Assembly (NCBI RefSeq): GCF_041381155.1
Contig: NC_091135.1
Location: 2,796,490-2,860,489, forward strand
Length of the DNA stretch: 64,000 nucleotides
Direction: 5' to 3'
DNA from: Argopecten irradians
Lineage: Eukaryota > Mollusca > Bivalvia > Pectinida > Pectinidae
Below, one piece after another: positions 11,325 through 22,144 of the stretch; the stretch's first letter is position 1, and every line of letters starts with the position of its first letter. The notes below the pieces were generated by a model. It was given only the letters and a program-made list of their open reading frames with translations, had not been told where the DNA came from and searched no databases. A program made the position numbers and the translations under genes.

Positions 11325-12312
11325 ACAAACACTACACAACACAACACCACACAACAACACATCACACAACACAACAAAACACAACAAAATAACACACCAA
11401 CAACACAACACCACACAACAACACATCACACAACACAACAAAAGATACACAACATCACACAAAATAACGCCACACAACACAAAAACGCATTACACTAAAC
11501 ACAACATCACAGAACACAAAACCACACAACATAAGAATACATTACACAACAACACGACACAATATCACAACAAAACATCCCACAACACAACAACACACAA
11601 CACAACACACACACACGCAACAACAATACAACACCCAACAACAACACAACAACACTCAACAACACAACACAACATCACACAACACAACATAACACAACAG
11701 CACATCACACAACATAACACAAGAACACACCACACAAACACGCAACAACAACACAACACCACCTAACAACAACACACAACACCACAACAACACAACATAA
11801 AAACAACACAACCACAACACACAACCACGCAACAACAATACAACACCACCCAAAAACAACACAACACAATGATACACAACAACACAACACACGACAGTAT
11901 CACACTCCATTACAGAACACAAAATCACACAACAAAACATCACACAACAACACATCACACTATACAACAACACACAACACAACCACACCACAACACACAA
12001 TACAACAACAATACAACACCACCTAACAACCACAACACCCGACAATAACACAACATCACACAACATAACGCAACAACACATCACAAAAACATCACATAAC
12101 AACACATTACACAAACACGGAACAATTAAACACAACACAAACACAGCCACACAGCATACAACAACGCACAACACACCAATATCACACGACATAATAACAT
12201 TACACAACCACACAAAACAACACAACACACAACAACACAATAACACACAACATCACACAACCACAAAACAACACAACAACACAACACAACACAACCATAC
12301 GCAGAACACAAC
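11325..12312 (+). repeat. One-kilobase ACAAC/ACACAAC low-complexity array
   Basis: The plus strand is almost entirely A and C with scattered T and very few G, built from short overlapping words such as ACACAACA, CAACAACACA and CATCACACAA. Open frames through it on both strands (runs of Thr/His/Asn or Cys/Val) come only from composition. It starts abruptly after ordinary sequence at about 11324 and ends near 12312. Confidence 0.9.
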
Positions 12313-12542
12313 ATAACTGATCCATACGCAGATATATAATACATGTATTCTTCTATTGCAGGGAATAAATATATATTAACAATTACTGACTACCTGACAA
12401 ACGTAAAATCGTCGAAAATATAATCATAAAAATCATTAAGAAACAAATTAATGATATCCCATTATTATAGTTTTGTAACACTATCCACTGGTACTCGGAC
12501 GTGAACACCACATAGTGCAATCTTTTCAAAAGATCATCCGTT

Positions 12543-12692
12543 CATTTTTCAACAGACCTGCCGTTGAGAATTGACCCTAGACACTATCAATTTTCAACGG
12601 CATGTGCAATTTTCAACGGCATTCGGGGTCCGTTTTCAACGTTGAAAACTGACCCGAGGTCAATTTTCAACGGAGGTCCATTTTCAACGTTA
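12543..12692 (+). repeat. Cluster of TTTTCAACG motifs in both orientations
   Basis: About six TTTTCAAC words, mostly followed by G, plus inverted copies (CGTTGAAAAC, CGTTGAGAATTGACC) lie within 150 bases, including the 16-base palindrome TTTTCAACGTTGAAAA at 12633-12648. Phrases such as GGTCAATTTTCAACGG recur. No gene overlaps it. Confidence 0.7.
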
Positions 12693-13325
12693 CACCTGCA
12701 TGAATCAAGATTAAGATTAAAATTATAGTCAAGGTAATACAAGTCACATATACTACATCAGTACACTTGTTGTAGAACATCTTTACATCAAAGACCGATT
12801 GCCGCATGTTAAAATCAGTTTTTATTGTATGACCTTAATCACTCTTGAAGGTCACGGTAGTAAAATGTTGAATTATATGCTGAAATATCATTTTACATTA
12901 ACACAATTCCTTTGAAACATCAGCTGAGCTCATGTATGGTATAAATGTATACGCTTACAATCGAATTACGTTGACATGAATTCAATGTCACAATGGTCAA
13001 ATCTTGCCCCAAGAGCACAACATAGTTCAAGTTATATGTGTCGTAAGTTTCATACTCACGAAACAGGAAGAGCTTTTAATATGTTATCCACCACCAATAG
13101 TTACCAACATTTTGAGAATTGCAATATTTACAATGCATAGAGTTTAATTTTACAAAGTCAAATAAGTGTTCAAAATTAATTTTTGCGGTATATTTACTGC
13201 CTAAAAGTGATGATATTTGCCACTTCAGTGCAGAAGAATAAATACACACGGTCCGACCATGAAGCTAAGATGTGGTCTGCTATCTTATTTTACATGTTTA
13301 CAATGGTATCAGTAATTATAAAGTG
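12693..13325. other. Non-coding spacer
   Basis: AT-rich DNA in which I see neither a gene nor a clear repeat. Confidence 0.4.
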
Positions 13326-14775
13326 ACCTTTTCACGTATACTCTCATCTAAACATACATAAACCATAAAGACAAGAGCTAATATGGTGCATAAATGATGT
13401 GTTGTAACGAGTGCCTATAAAGCTTCATGATTTTCATGGGATCTCGGCGCATTTACAATTTGGTGTATAATGGTCATTTTTTGCACATACATGTAGGTAT
13501 ATACTATGGAACGATGTTTAGAACAGTTTTTGTTTCAATGTCATATCATACAAATTGGCCGAGATATTAACTCATAAAAATTGGCAATTTGGTTATCAAA
13601 GTTAAATACGATTGCAACCGTTCGCCAAGATCATCTCGAGTTAAGTCTTTCTCACCATCATTTAACTTACTTACTAGTTACTGAAACCAAAGGTATAGAA
13701 TTGCATAAGGACAAAAGAAAAATCATAATATAGACATATACATGTACATCGTTGTTTGAATGATGTTAGATCTGGTCGTTATTGAGACGCGCAGTGTTAC
13801 GTGTTAATAACCACATATAAAATATATACAGAACTTGTTTATACAAAAGTGGCGGCTTCATTTCACATAAATCACTCAAAATGTTGAGGTTTCATTTATA
13901 GATACAGTATATCTTATTACCCTATCTTAGGCAGTGATCCGTTCAATGCACATATATGTTTCACAAAAAGTTATATACATTGTAATTTGTCCTCTATCTA
14001 TGTTGCATTTATTGAATGTTGTAAATATGTTTCTGTACACAGTTTTTTTTTTAATTTGCTAATAATAAAGTTTGAAGTTTGAAAGTCCAGAGACACGACA
14101 GGTAGTGATCCATTCAGTTGATTTTATTGCATCATTTCCATTAAAGTGCAATTTAAAGAATCTTTTAAAACTTAGAAACCTTTAACAGACAACATCAACT
14201 AAACCACAATTATGGGCACTGTCTAGACCCAGTAGGTAGCTAAATCGACAAGTTTTGTCTGTCATTTTTCACAAAAGCTCTCATCTTAACATGCATAAAG
14301 CGTAAAGACAAGAACTAATATGGTACATACATTTGGATGATTTTCACGGGATCTCAGCGAATTTACAATTTGGTGTTTAATGGCCAATTGTCGCACATTC
14401 ATGTAGGTATATACTATGGAACGATGTCTAAAACAGTTTTGAGTTTCAAGGTCATATCATAAAAAATGGCAGAAATATTGTCATCAAAATACTGTTATCA
14501 AAGTTAAATACACGATCGCGCCCGGTCACGAAGACAACTCGAAGTGCGTCCTTTTGGCCATGAAACTTAAGGGATTTACAAGACTGCATAAGGACAAAGG
14601 ACAAAAATTTTGAAGAATGATGTGTTTTCACGTTTTGAAAATATTGATATATAATCGTTCTTATGATACTGTTAGATTAGGCCGCCACTGAGGCGCACAG
14701 TGTTACGTGTTTATCACTAAATATTCTGTAAAATATACAGAACTTGTTTATACAAAAGCGGTGACTCTATTTCAC
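13326..14775 (+). repeat. Direct repeat, two diverged copies about 910 bp apart
   Basis: About 13331-13866 and about 14266-14775 are diverged copies in the same orientation. Shared blocks include ATGTAGGTATATACTATGGA (at 13492 and 14401), AAGACAAGA followed by CTAATATGGT, and CAGAACTTGTTTATACAAAA near the right ends. Neither copy contains a coding frame I recognise. Confidence 0.75.
13965..14092 (+). mobile_element. Probable 3' end of a non-LTR retrotransposon inside the left arm
   Basis: These 128 bases interrupt the left arm of the inverted repeat relative to the right arm, between GTTTCAC and ACACGACAGG. The sequence ends in AATAAAG followed by a short TTTGAAG-type reiteration, typical of 3' UTR tails of LINEs. 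No coding part is present, so the family is not determined. Confidence 0.45.
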
Positions 14776-14959
14776 TTTACACACAATACAATGAGGCAAG
14801 ATTATATTCCAATTGTTTGATTACTGATACATCTATCTAATTCAAAAGCAATTAAATCCTAATATGAAATTTACAAATAAACCCTACAATCTAAACTATG
14901 ACTAAATAACCTAACATCTGGCTTCTTGGGAGTTACTCGTATGACTACAGATATACTTG

Positions 14960-15340
14960 TTATATAGGAAGACTTCTACCCTTAATTTCACCAGGGGTGA
15001 CCCATCTGGTATCAGGTTATACTTTAGAAATATTGCAGTTAGACTTCTACCATCCATTTAGGGGTGACCTTATTTACCAGGGGCGGATCCATCTGGTTTG
15101 AAGTCAATTTTCCTACCGGGGACCTTGTTTACCGTGGGCGTCCCCACCGGTATCAGGTACCAGGTTAAGAATTTTTTCTACCAGGGACAATTTTATTTAC
15201 CAGGGTAGCACCTCAGCCGGTATCAAGTTAAATCCTCTGGTTTAATTGATAGATCTTATATATAGGTATGATTTTTATTTCAGGGACAACCTTATTTACC
15301 AGGGGTACAACCTCAACCGGTATCAAGTTTAAATCCTCTG
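14960..15340 (+). repeat. Degenerate repeat of 'TTTACCAGGG ... CCGGTATCA' blocks
   Basis: At least five partial units near 14985, 15060, 15110, 15170 and 15285 share versions of TTATTTACCAGGG followed by ACC(T/A)CA.CCGGTATCAAGTT. Spacing is irregular and the copies are diverged. Confidence 0.6.
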
Positions 15341-15791
15341 CGTACCTATTCATTTCAGAAAATTATTTTAATTGATCTATCAATTATCTGAATTGGGGGT
15401 AAAAATTGTTGTTTGCTACCAGTTGTTTGTAATTTGTTGAGTAACTCCAAAACATATTAACATATTTTGATAAGTATCTTCAGAAAGCATATTACAATAA
15501 ATTATAATTAAAGGTATGTAATTAACAAAACAACATAAACTTTAGGAGTATCTGAGACAATAACAAGCAAATGACTCTGTTCCAAGAATTATGAAATTGA
15601 CCGGAGCCCAGCTATCTAGTACCTAATATTCCTGCTACATAAGATTTGCCCAATCATAATTGACTGTCTTGGTCATGTGACTAATCAACTCAAGACTAAC
15701 TAAGGACGCTGTCGAAGCAAGTGTCCTCTACTGATTGGTTAAAGACTAGACCCCCTAAACTATAATACCCTAAATTATGTACACACACCCA

Positions 15792-15896
15792 CACCATCTC
15801 AGCCATTCTAAATTACAATATTTTTCCCCGGGGGTCACCCTCAGACCCCTAAAACACCAAAATCTCGCGCCTTCGGCGCTCACACGCTAATTTGGC
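15792..15896 (-). repeat. Inverted single copy of the 17.1-17.5 kb tandem repeat
   Basis: Reverse-complemented, this stretch reads like one unit of the array at 17099-17515: GCGCGAGATTTTGGTGTTTT, then GACCCCCGGGGAAAAATATT, then TAGAATGGCTGAGATG. A second inverted match links about 16072-16105 to 17072-17099 (ATTACGTTTCATCTTCC and its complement). Confidence 0.75.
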
Positions 15897-17098
15897 CAAT
15901 TTGCGTATTCGTTAATTTCCTTTTAGCGACCCCACTGTCTATAAATGTGTACAAGGATTAAATTTAATGATAAATGAAAAATGTACATAAAGCATATATG
16001 GTTGGGAGTTGAATTAATCTCCTCCTGTATGTGCGGCGGGGTGGGGGGTTACAAAATATTGAGGACCTTTGCCCCCCATTACGTTTCATCTTCCTACACC
16101 ACTGCATGCAATTTAAATGGCATATTTTTTGCCTGCTGTAACGATACAGTAAAATATCAAGTAGTCGAAGATGAAGGGACTACCTTAAGTTCTATTCATC
16201 TAGACTTCGACGCATACACTGTCTAGACACTGCACCTAGTTGTTGTTAAGTTGATCACTTACAAAGTTTTTAAATTTTGAAATTTTTTCAAATTACAATT
16301 TTATGGGACTGATGCAATAAAATCAACTGAATGGATCGCTGCCTGTCGTGTGAAACATACATGTGTATTGAACGGATCACTGCCTATGATAGGATATTAA
16401 AAATATATTTTTAAATGAAATCTCATTTTGTGTAATGTATGTGAAATGAATCCGCCATATTTTAACAACCATTTTATGTGGTTATTAACACGCAACACTG
16501 CGCGTGTTAGTTCGCTAAACCTGCCTATATTTTGCCTAATTTTAGTCAGCTCGCGATACCTCTATATCTAATACATCGACCATACCCAGCTGCCCCCATG
16601 TTATATCTCATTTGTGAAATTAAACAACTCTGCACAATGAAATACTTCTGAGACCCTTCTATTTCACACATTTGTAATGGCCGCCGACTACACATATATT
16701 TGAGTAAACGGCAACAAATCACCTTCGCTTCCGGTTTTATTTTTAAAAATCCATGTGGAGTTAAGAGGTAAACAAAATGCCAGCCACGTGTACAAAATGT
16801 AGGCCTGTAGTGAGCTACATGATATATATATGCAACGTGGATATCGCGAAAGTGATGCGGTACCGCCGCCGTGTTCAATTTGAATGTTTGACAACATGTC
16901 GTGTATGTCGACCATGATCCCACTATAACAAATCTAAGTGGCTGGCATTTTGTTTACCTCTCAATAGACAGCCTATTAATCTGTCTGCTCGTACTAAATG
17001 ACAGGACACACACTGCGTACAGCACGCGCATACTTTGAGATATATTTTATTAAGTCATATAGACAAACAACAGTGGCGTTGGAAGATGAAACGTAATG

Positions 17099-17515
17099 GC
17101 GCGAGATTTTGGTGTTTTAGGGTCTGAGGGTGACCCCCGGGAAAAAATATTGTAATTTAGGCGGCTGAGATGAGTTTTACAATGTATTTTGAAAATTTTG
17201 CGAGCACCCGAAAGCGCGAGATTTTGGTGTTTGGGGGGTCCGGGGCCTCACCTGGGAAAAATATTACGATTTACAATAGCTTAAATGAGTTTTGATGAAT
17301 TTGCGAGCGCCCTAAAGCACGAGATTTTGGGGGTTCGGGGGCTCCCCCGGAAAAAAATACGATTTAGAATGGCTTAGATGAGTTTTACGATGCATTTTGA
17401 TGAATTTGCGAGCGCCCAAAGGCGCGAGATTTTGGTGTTAGGGGGTCCGGGGGTCTCCCACGGGAAAAAAATAACGATTTAGAATGGCTGAGATGAGTTT
17501 TACGATGTATTTTAA
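17099..17515 (+). repeat. Tandem array, four units of about 103-115 bp
   Basis: Units start near 17099, 17214, 17317 and 17422. Each contains a version of GCGCGAGATTTTGGTGTT, a G-rich/C-rich stretch around CCCCCGGGAAAAAA, then ATTTAGAATGGCTGAGATGA and TTTTACGATG. The copies differ at many sites. From 15900 to 17098 I see only fragments of the surrounding repeats and no gene. Confidence 0.8.
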
Positions 17516-18156
17516 TGATTATAAAGCGTTCTTAACATGGTATTTTTTTTCGATTTAAAGCTACCTGCATTTAGAAATGATAATTGTGTCGTCATGACAT
17601 TATGCAACCCTACTCGATCTGAATACACCGGCCTCACACCATCGGCACATTTTGGTGTAACATAAAAAAATGAATTAATTGTCTCGCTAAGACATATAAA
17701 CAAATTGATCTTTTAAGAGATATTTTTTTTTAAATCGTACATAGAATCCTTTGATGAGCATTCTTATTCTAGTTCGTGTGTATTGAATTTTTGCTATTAA
17801 AGGTTTGAACATTATGTGCTTGAATGTTTTAGGAAAATGCGCCGCGCAGACATAATCGTGTGTTTGATTGTGTATGTATGTATGTGTACATTGTGTATGT
17901 AATCATTATATTCGTTCTTTTTTTCGGGTGTGTACGTTTGTTCGTTCTTTCGACCGTTTGTTTGCTAATTACAGATAGTTCGATTTTATGCGAAGAGAAA
18001 AATTATCAAAGCGATCGCCTGATCGATAACATAATTATTTGCTGGATGGAAATCCAGTGTTTTGATCGCGATCAAATCTAGTTATTGTTATTTTTTGTTG
18101 TTTGTTTGTTTGGTTTTGTTTTGGATTTTTTTTTAGAAATGATACGATGGTACGAT

Positions 18157-18255
18157 GATTTTTTCTCCAGTAACTCCGTATTTCCTCTACCAACAAACCT
18201 GGCACGTCGTCCTTACCTGACCCTGGCTGTTGATGAGACGTTTTCCAGACTGAAC
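18157..18255 (+). mobile_element. SINE body fragment upstream of Cry2
   Basis: Same SINE type as at 5063-5189, plus orientation: TTTTTCTCCAGTAACTCC, then ACCTGGCACGTCG and GACCCTGGCTGTTGATGAGA. Matching fragments lie at the same relative place before Cry3 and Cry4, so the insertion predates the tandem duplication. A minus-strand open frame across it is not a gene. Confidence 0.7.
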
Positions 18256-18311
18256 TAAATATACTTGTACGTATACAGGAATACACAGATACATTCACCC
18301 AATGCCTTTAA

Positions 18312-19317
18312 GGATGTACACCTCTGAGAAGTCAAAATTTTCTTGTATTAAACTTTTTATCTCATAAAGATTTTTTGGTAAAGGAGTTCATACCATAGAA
18401 GAAAATGGAATAAAAAACTTGTGTCCGTGTGCTCGTTTTTGAGCTTTTGTCACTCAAAGATACCTATTTGACAAGATATTGGATTTTATGGGAATTTTTG
18501 CCGTTTTGACCATATAAGATAGAGATTACAGCCATAATTTTCTAATGAGGTGTTTGATATGTATGAATGTTTGTAGAATTCATTTTCTGTTAGTCTTTTT
18601 TTAAAAATATACCAGATGTTATCAATTAGACTAATATTTGTTTCTCAGAATAACAACATATGCTACCCCTACCCCTTAATTTTGAGCTACATAATGCACC
18701 ATTTTCAGCCATTTTTGCCAAATTTAACTCTTTATAGAAAAAGTTCTGGTATTAAACTTTTGTTATTACTTTGCATATCAATAGGAAAACGGATGTTCTT
18801 TCTAAATCAGGAAGAAAAATTTGGGGTCCGTGTGCTTACTTTTTTGCTCCATTTGAATTTTTGTTATTTTTCAGTATTTAAGAGTAAAAAATAAAAGTGC
18901 CCAAATTACCATTAAATGTAAAAATAAAGTCACAAAAGTGTATCAATACACATATTAATGCTCAATATTTTAATTCTACGAACCTAGTAACAATTTGCAG
19001 CAAAAATTAGCTCAATACAGCTAAAAATGCTGGCGCAGTGATGATTTAAGTAAAAGCAATTTCAGTAAAAAATGGTAAAACTGTGGCTCTACTTGAAGCG
19101 AAAAAAGACACAATTTCAAAATGGCCACCAAATGGGCCATTTCTTAAAATCCCCGTATAAAAAAATTCCCTAAAAATAGAAATGTATTTGTTTTACAAAA
19201 TTTGCATCTGGCAACTTGCTACAGATACTAATAAATTGCATTTGAAAATCTCATAACTTCTTTGATCTATGCTGAAACGAGACTTCAACGGGACTGAAAC
19301 CTCAGAAGAATACATCC
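18312..19317. mobile_element. 1.0-kb DNA transposon with TTAA target duplication
   Basis: The element is flanked by TTAA at 18308-18311 and 19318-19321. Its ends are GGATGTACACCTCTGAG and, reverse-complemented, GGATGTATTCTTCTGAGG, so the inverted repeats are short and imperfect. The same site is uninterrupted in the other units: TTAA once at 37733-37736 (CCTTTAATAAC) and once at 54252-54255. TTAA targets are used by piggyBac and Kolobok families; the G-rich ends fit Kolobok better. The one open frame inside (18616-18894) resembles no transposase I know, so this is a non-autonomous copy. Confidence 0.85.
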
Positions 19318-19606
19318 TTAATAACAAAAATGGAAAACTTCTTATCAAATGGTATTTATTAATTACTCTATCCTCATTTCATTTCTGTTATCTCATATTT
19401 AATCATTGAATAGTATGGGAAAACATTAGGCACACTGTGTTTATCAAAACCAAATATTCATTTTAGTGACACTTATATCGAATCATATTATGAAGACGAT
19501 ACACGGCAGATTTTGCTTCTATTGAGAACTAATTATTGTGATGAACAACTGCTTATAGTGATCAAACGTATTTTAATATTGTCACAATTATATGTTTGAA
19601 TATCAC

Positions 19607-20757
19607 CAGTGGCGTAGCGCCCATGCATGCTTGCATGCTCAAGGATGCAAAAATTAATCTGACTTACATTTTTGAACAGTCAGAAAAAAACACAACATTT
19701 GAATACACGTGACGCTGCAGAATATAAATTATGTATAAATACATATGATATGCCCAACTGAATGCCTAACATAACTTTGTGCACATTTGAAGACTTGAAG
19801 ATTGGCCATTCTGGAAATTTATTAGAATAGTCTATATATTTCCGGTTAACAAGTTGTTAAATATGTTTGAATTTTGTCGAAGACAATATTAGACTTAAAC
19901 TAAAGAAGAAGACTTCTTCACCAAAATCCCTCAAGCAATTGTGGTTTTTGAATCGGGAAACACTTACGAATACCAAAATAAACAACATCGCATGAAAAGA
20001 AATATTCTAAAAACATATAATTATCTTAAAAATGATAGCAAAACAACTTAATTAAATCAATTGCAACATGTTCTTGACCTTAGTAACGAAAAAGTGAATT
20101 GATCAAATTTGGTTCACTTCCCGCCCCGTTAAAACGCGTGTTAATCCGTGATTTCTGGTGTCACGAAATAGTTGACTTTTATTTTGTCGAATGTGAACAA
20201 GATTTTTGATTTAGAAAAGAATTTTTGTTGTTGTAATTGTTAGAAATAGAACAGAATAAGTAGAAAAATAGGTCATTAATACATTTTTTTTTATTGAGGT
20301 GGTCGAGGACTGGTCCCTTCTTACGCAATTTACACCATTTTGACAGTGGTCTTTGACTCGCTGTCATAAACAAACTAACACGTAAACTTAATTATAATTT
20401 TGTTTAAAATAGTCTCCATAAGTTTTTCACCAGATAAAATAACTCAAAATTCTTCCATTACTTACTAATTTAATATTTACACCCAAATCCGTGTTTTTTG
20501 TTCGAGCACTTGTCACGGGAGTCTAGTATGTATACAATGTATATAGTTTTGCATGGTTATCACCTAAATATTGTGACTTCCATTTAACCATTGGTATATA
20601 CGTTAAACGTTACCAAAGAAGTAAAATGGTTACTACATTGAAGCAATTTCCCGTCAGCTTCTGGGGGGCTTCGCCCCCCATACCCCCTACCGGGGCTTCG
20701 CGAAAGCCCCCTGCACCCCAAGGCATGCAGGCCTATACAGACCTAGCTACGCCGCTG
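19607..20757. mobile_element. 1.15-kb DNA transposon with CAGTGGCGTAGC ends (hAT-like)
   Basis: The left end is CAGTGGCGTAGCGC and the right end, reverse-complemented, is CAGCGGCGTAGCTAGG. Flanks ATCAC (19602-19606) and ATGAC (20758-20762) look like a 5-base target duplication with one change. The Cry3 unit has the uninterrupted site (ATATCACATAAAATATGAC, about 38015) and the Cry4 unit likewise (about 54536). Subterminal hairpin-like strings such as GGGGCTTCGCGAAAGCCCC lie near the right end. No transposase is visible. The ends resemble hAT elements, although most hATs duplicate 8 bases. Confidence 0.75.
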
Positions 20758-22014
20758 ATGACATAAAAGAATGACAATTGAAATTCAAAATAGGAAAATG
20801 TTACTGAAACTGCGTTGTTAATTCTTTAGATGTATTTTCAATTTCAACTTTTTTTTTTGCAAATAAGATGCAAAATGATTTGGCATCAGGCAAAACCTAT
20901 ATTAGTTATCTCCAAACAAATCCATTTACAAAAAATCTAAAACATTTAATATAACACATCTTCAATGACTATTATCATTATTGGTGTATCTCCCCAACCT
21001 ATCACTGAAAAAATCGAAACAAATATATTTTAGTTTCAGATATGTATTCTGATATACATTGAAATAAAATATATTATTTTTTTCATCACAATAATCACAT
21101 CCATGAAATCGAGTTTTTATTGTAAAATGCGAGTGGGAAATATTAAGGTTGTCTACTGAGTGTTGATCTTAATTAATCATATAATGGACATATAAAAAGA
21201 TAGTGGCGAGAATAGTATCACCCAGGTCACAAGAGCACTTTGGCGAATCTCTCTTATTTTTCACGAAATAGGTCAGAATTTAGACTAGATGTGTATTTTT
21301 TTTTTTATATCAGATTGCACTTTACTAATATTAAAAGTGGTATTTAAGTGTGCAACAGTATTAACATTCGATAAGCAAAGTTTAAAGTAAAAAAAAAAAT
21401 CCCTAAAAGTACTTGAAAAAGACTAGTATATATATAATTTGAAACCTACTTAAAAGTACAGAAAATTGTGCCCCAGTAATTTATGAGGCAGTGCTCCATT
21501 ATGACACATAGGCACTAATTCGTACCCAGCCGAAAGGTTTAGTAGGCCGGGTACGCATATTCTTATAGGCCGACATATGCTTTTGGGGAGTTAAATCATA
21601 AAGTTACATGTCCATGTTCAAATATCAAATGTTTAAGCGACATATATATATATATATTTATATATCGTTACAGTGAAATTAGCATGAAATATAACTATAA
21701 TATTTTTAAAATATGTATCAATTAAACTGCTTTCTGGTATACATAAGCTATATGATGAGTCCATTTAGAAAGTAAGAAAGTAAATCTCCTAAATTTCTGT
21801 GTGTGCTAGGTGTATAAACTGTTCAGACATATGAATGTTACATAAATATTGTTGCATACATGTACTATATTCAGGTCTGTGTCATCGTTTGAAGTTCTTT
21901 TTAAACACCCACTCGATTCCAAAAAGGAATGTTCATCTTTGTCGAGCAATCATTGTCCGCCCACTTGTGTTTCCTTATTCACAACGTCCCGGATATACCC
22001 GGAGGCAAACAAGG
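20758..22014 (+). other. Upstream flank of Cry2
   Basis: This is the part of the duplicated unit ahead of the gene, matching about 38030-39350 before Cry3 and 54540-55880 before Cry4. The stretch 21430-21720 is not shared with the other two units, which instead carry a LINE fragment at this place. I see no other gene. Confidence 0.6.
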
Positions 22015-22022
22015 TATATAAA
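22015..22022 (+). promoter_or_regulatory. TATA box of Cry2
   Basis: TATATAAA, 123 bases before the start codon, inside a block conserved ahead of all four copies: CGTCCCGGATATACCC upstream and GGGCCACTACCAGACGGACA downstream. Transcription probably starts in the latter, giving a leader of about 90-100 bases. Confidence 0.8.
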
Positions 22023-22144
22023 GGGCCACTACCAGACGGACACCACACTGCATCTGAGAAAGCACACGTTGTTGGTGGTAGCCGTAAGAGAGCTGAAGAT
22101 ACCAAAATCCTTTGTTTGCTATCTGATCATACCTGATTTCGAAA

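Larger units (their letters stand above)
13780..16513. repeat. Large imperfect inverted repeat, arms 13780-14135 and 16308-16513
   Basis: Three blocks in the left arm recur in reverse order and opposite orientation on the right: 13783-13866 with 16440-16513 (CGCAGTGTT, GTGTTAATAACCACAT), 13925-13964 with 16355-16395 (AGGCAGTGATCCGTTCAAT), and 14093-14135 with 16308-16350 (ATCCATTCAGTTGATTTTAT). The arms enclose about 2.2 kb. This may be the remains of a fold-back or long-TIR element; no transposase is visible. Confidence 0.65.

Noticed and set aside
11170-11766. 198-codon plus-strand open frame rich in Thr, His and Asn, and several Cys/Val-rich frames opposite
   Set aside because: They come from the ACAAC-type array; no domain or splice structure.
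18035-18298. Minus-strand open frame whose sequence is conserved upstream of Cry2, Cry3 and Cry4
   Set aside because: The conservation is explained by a SINE body fragment duplicated with the unit.
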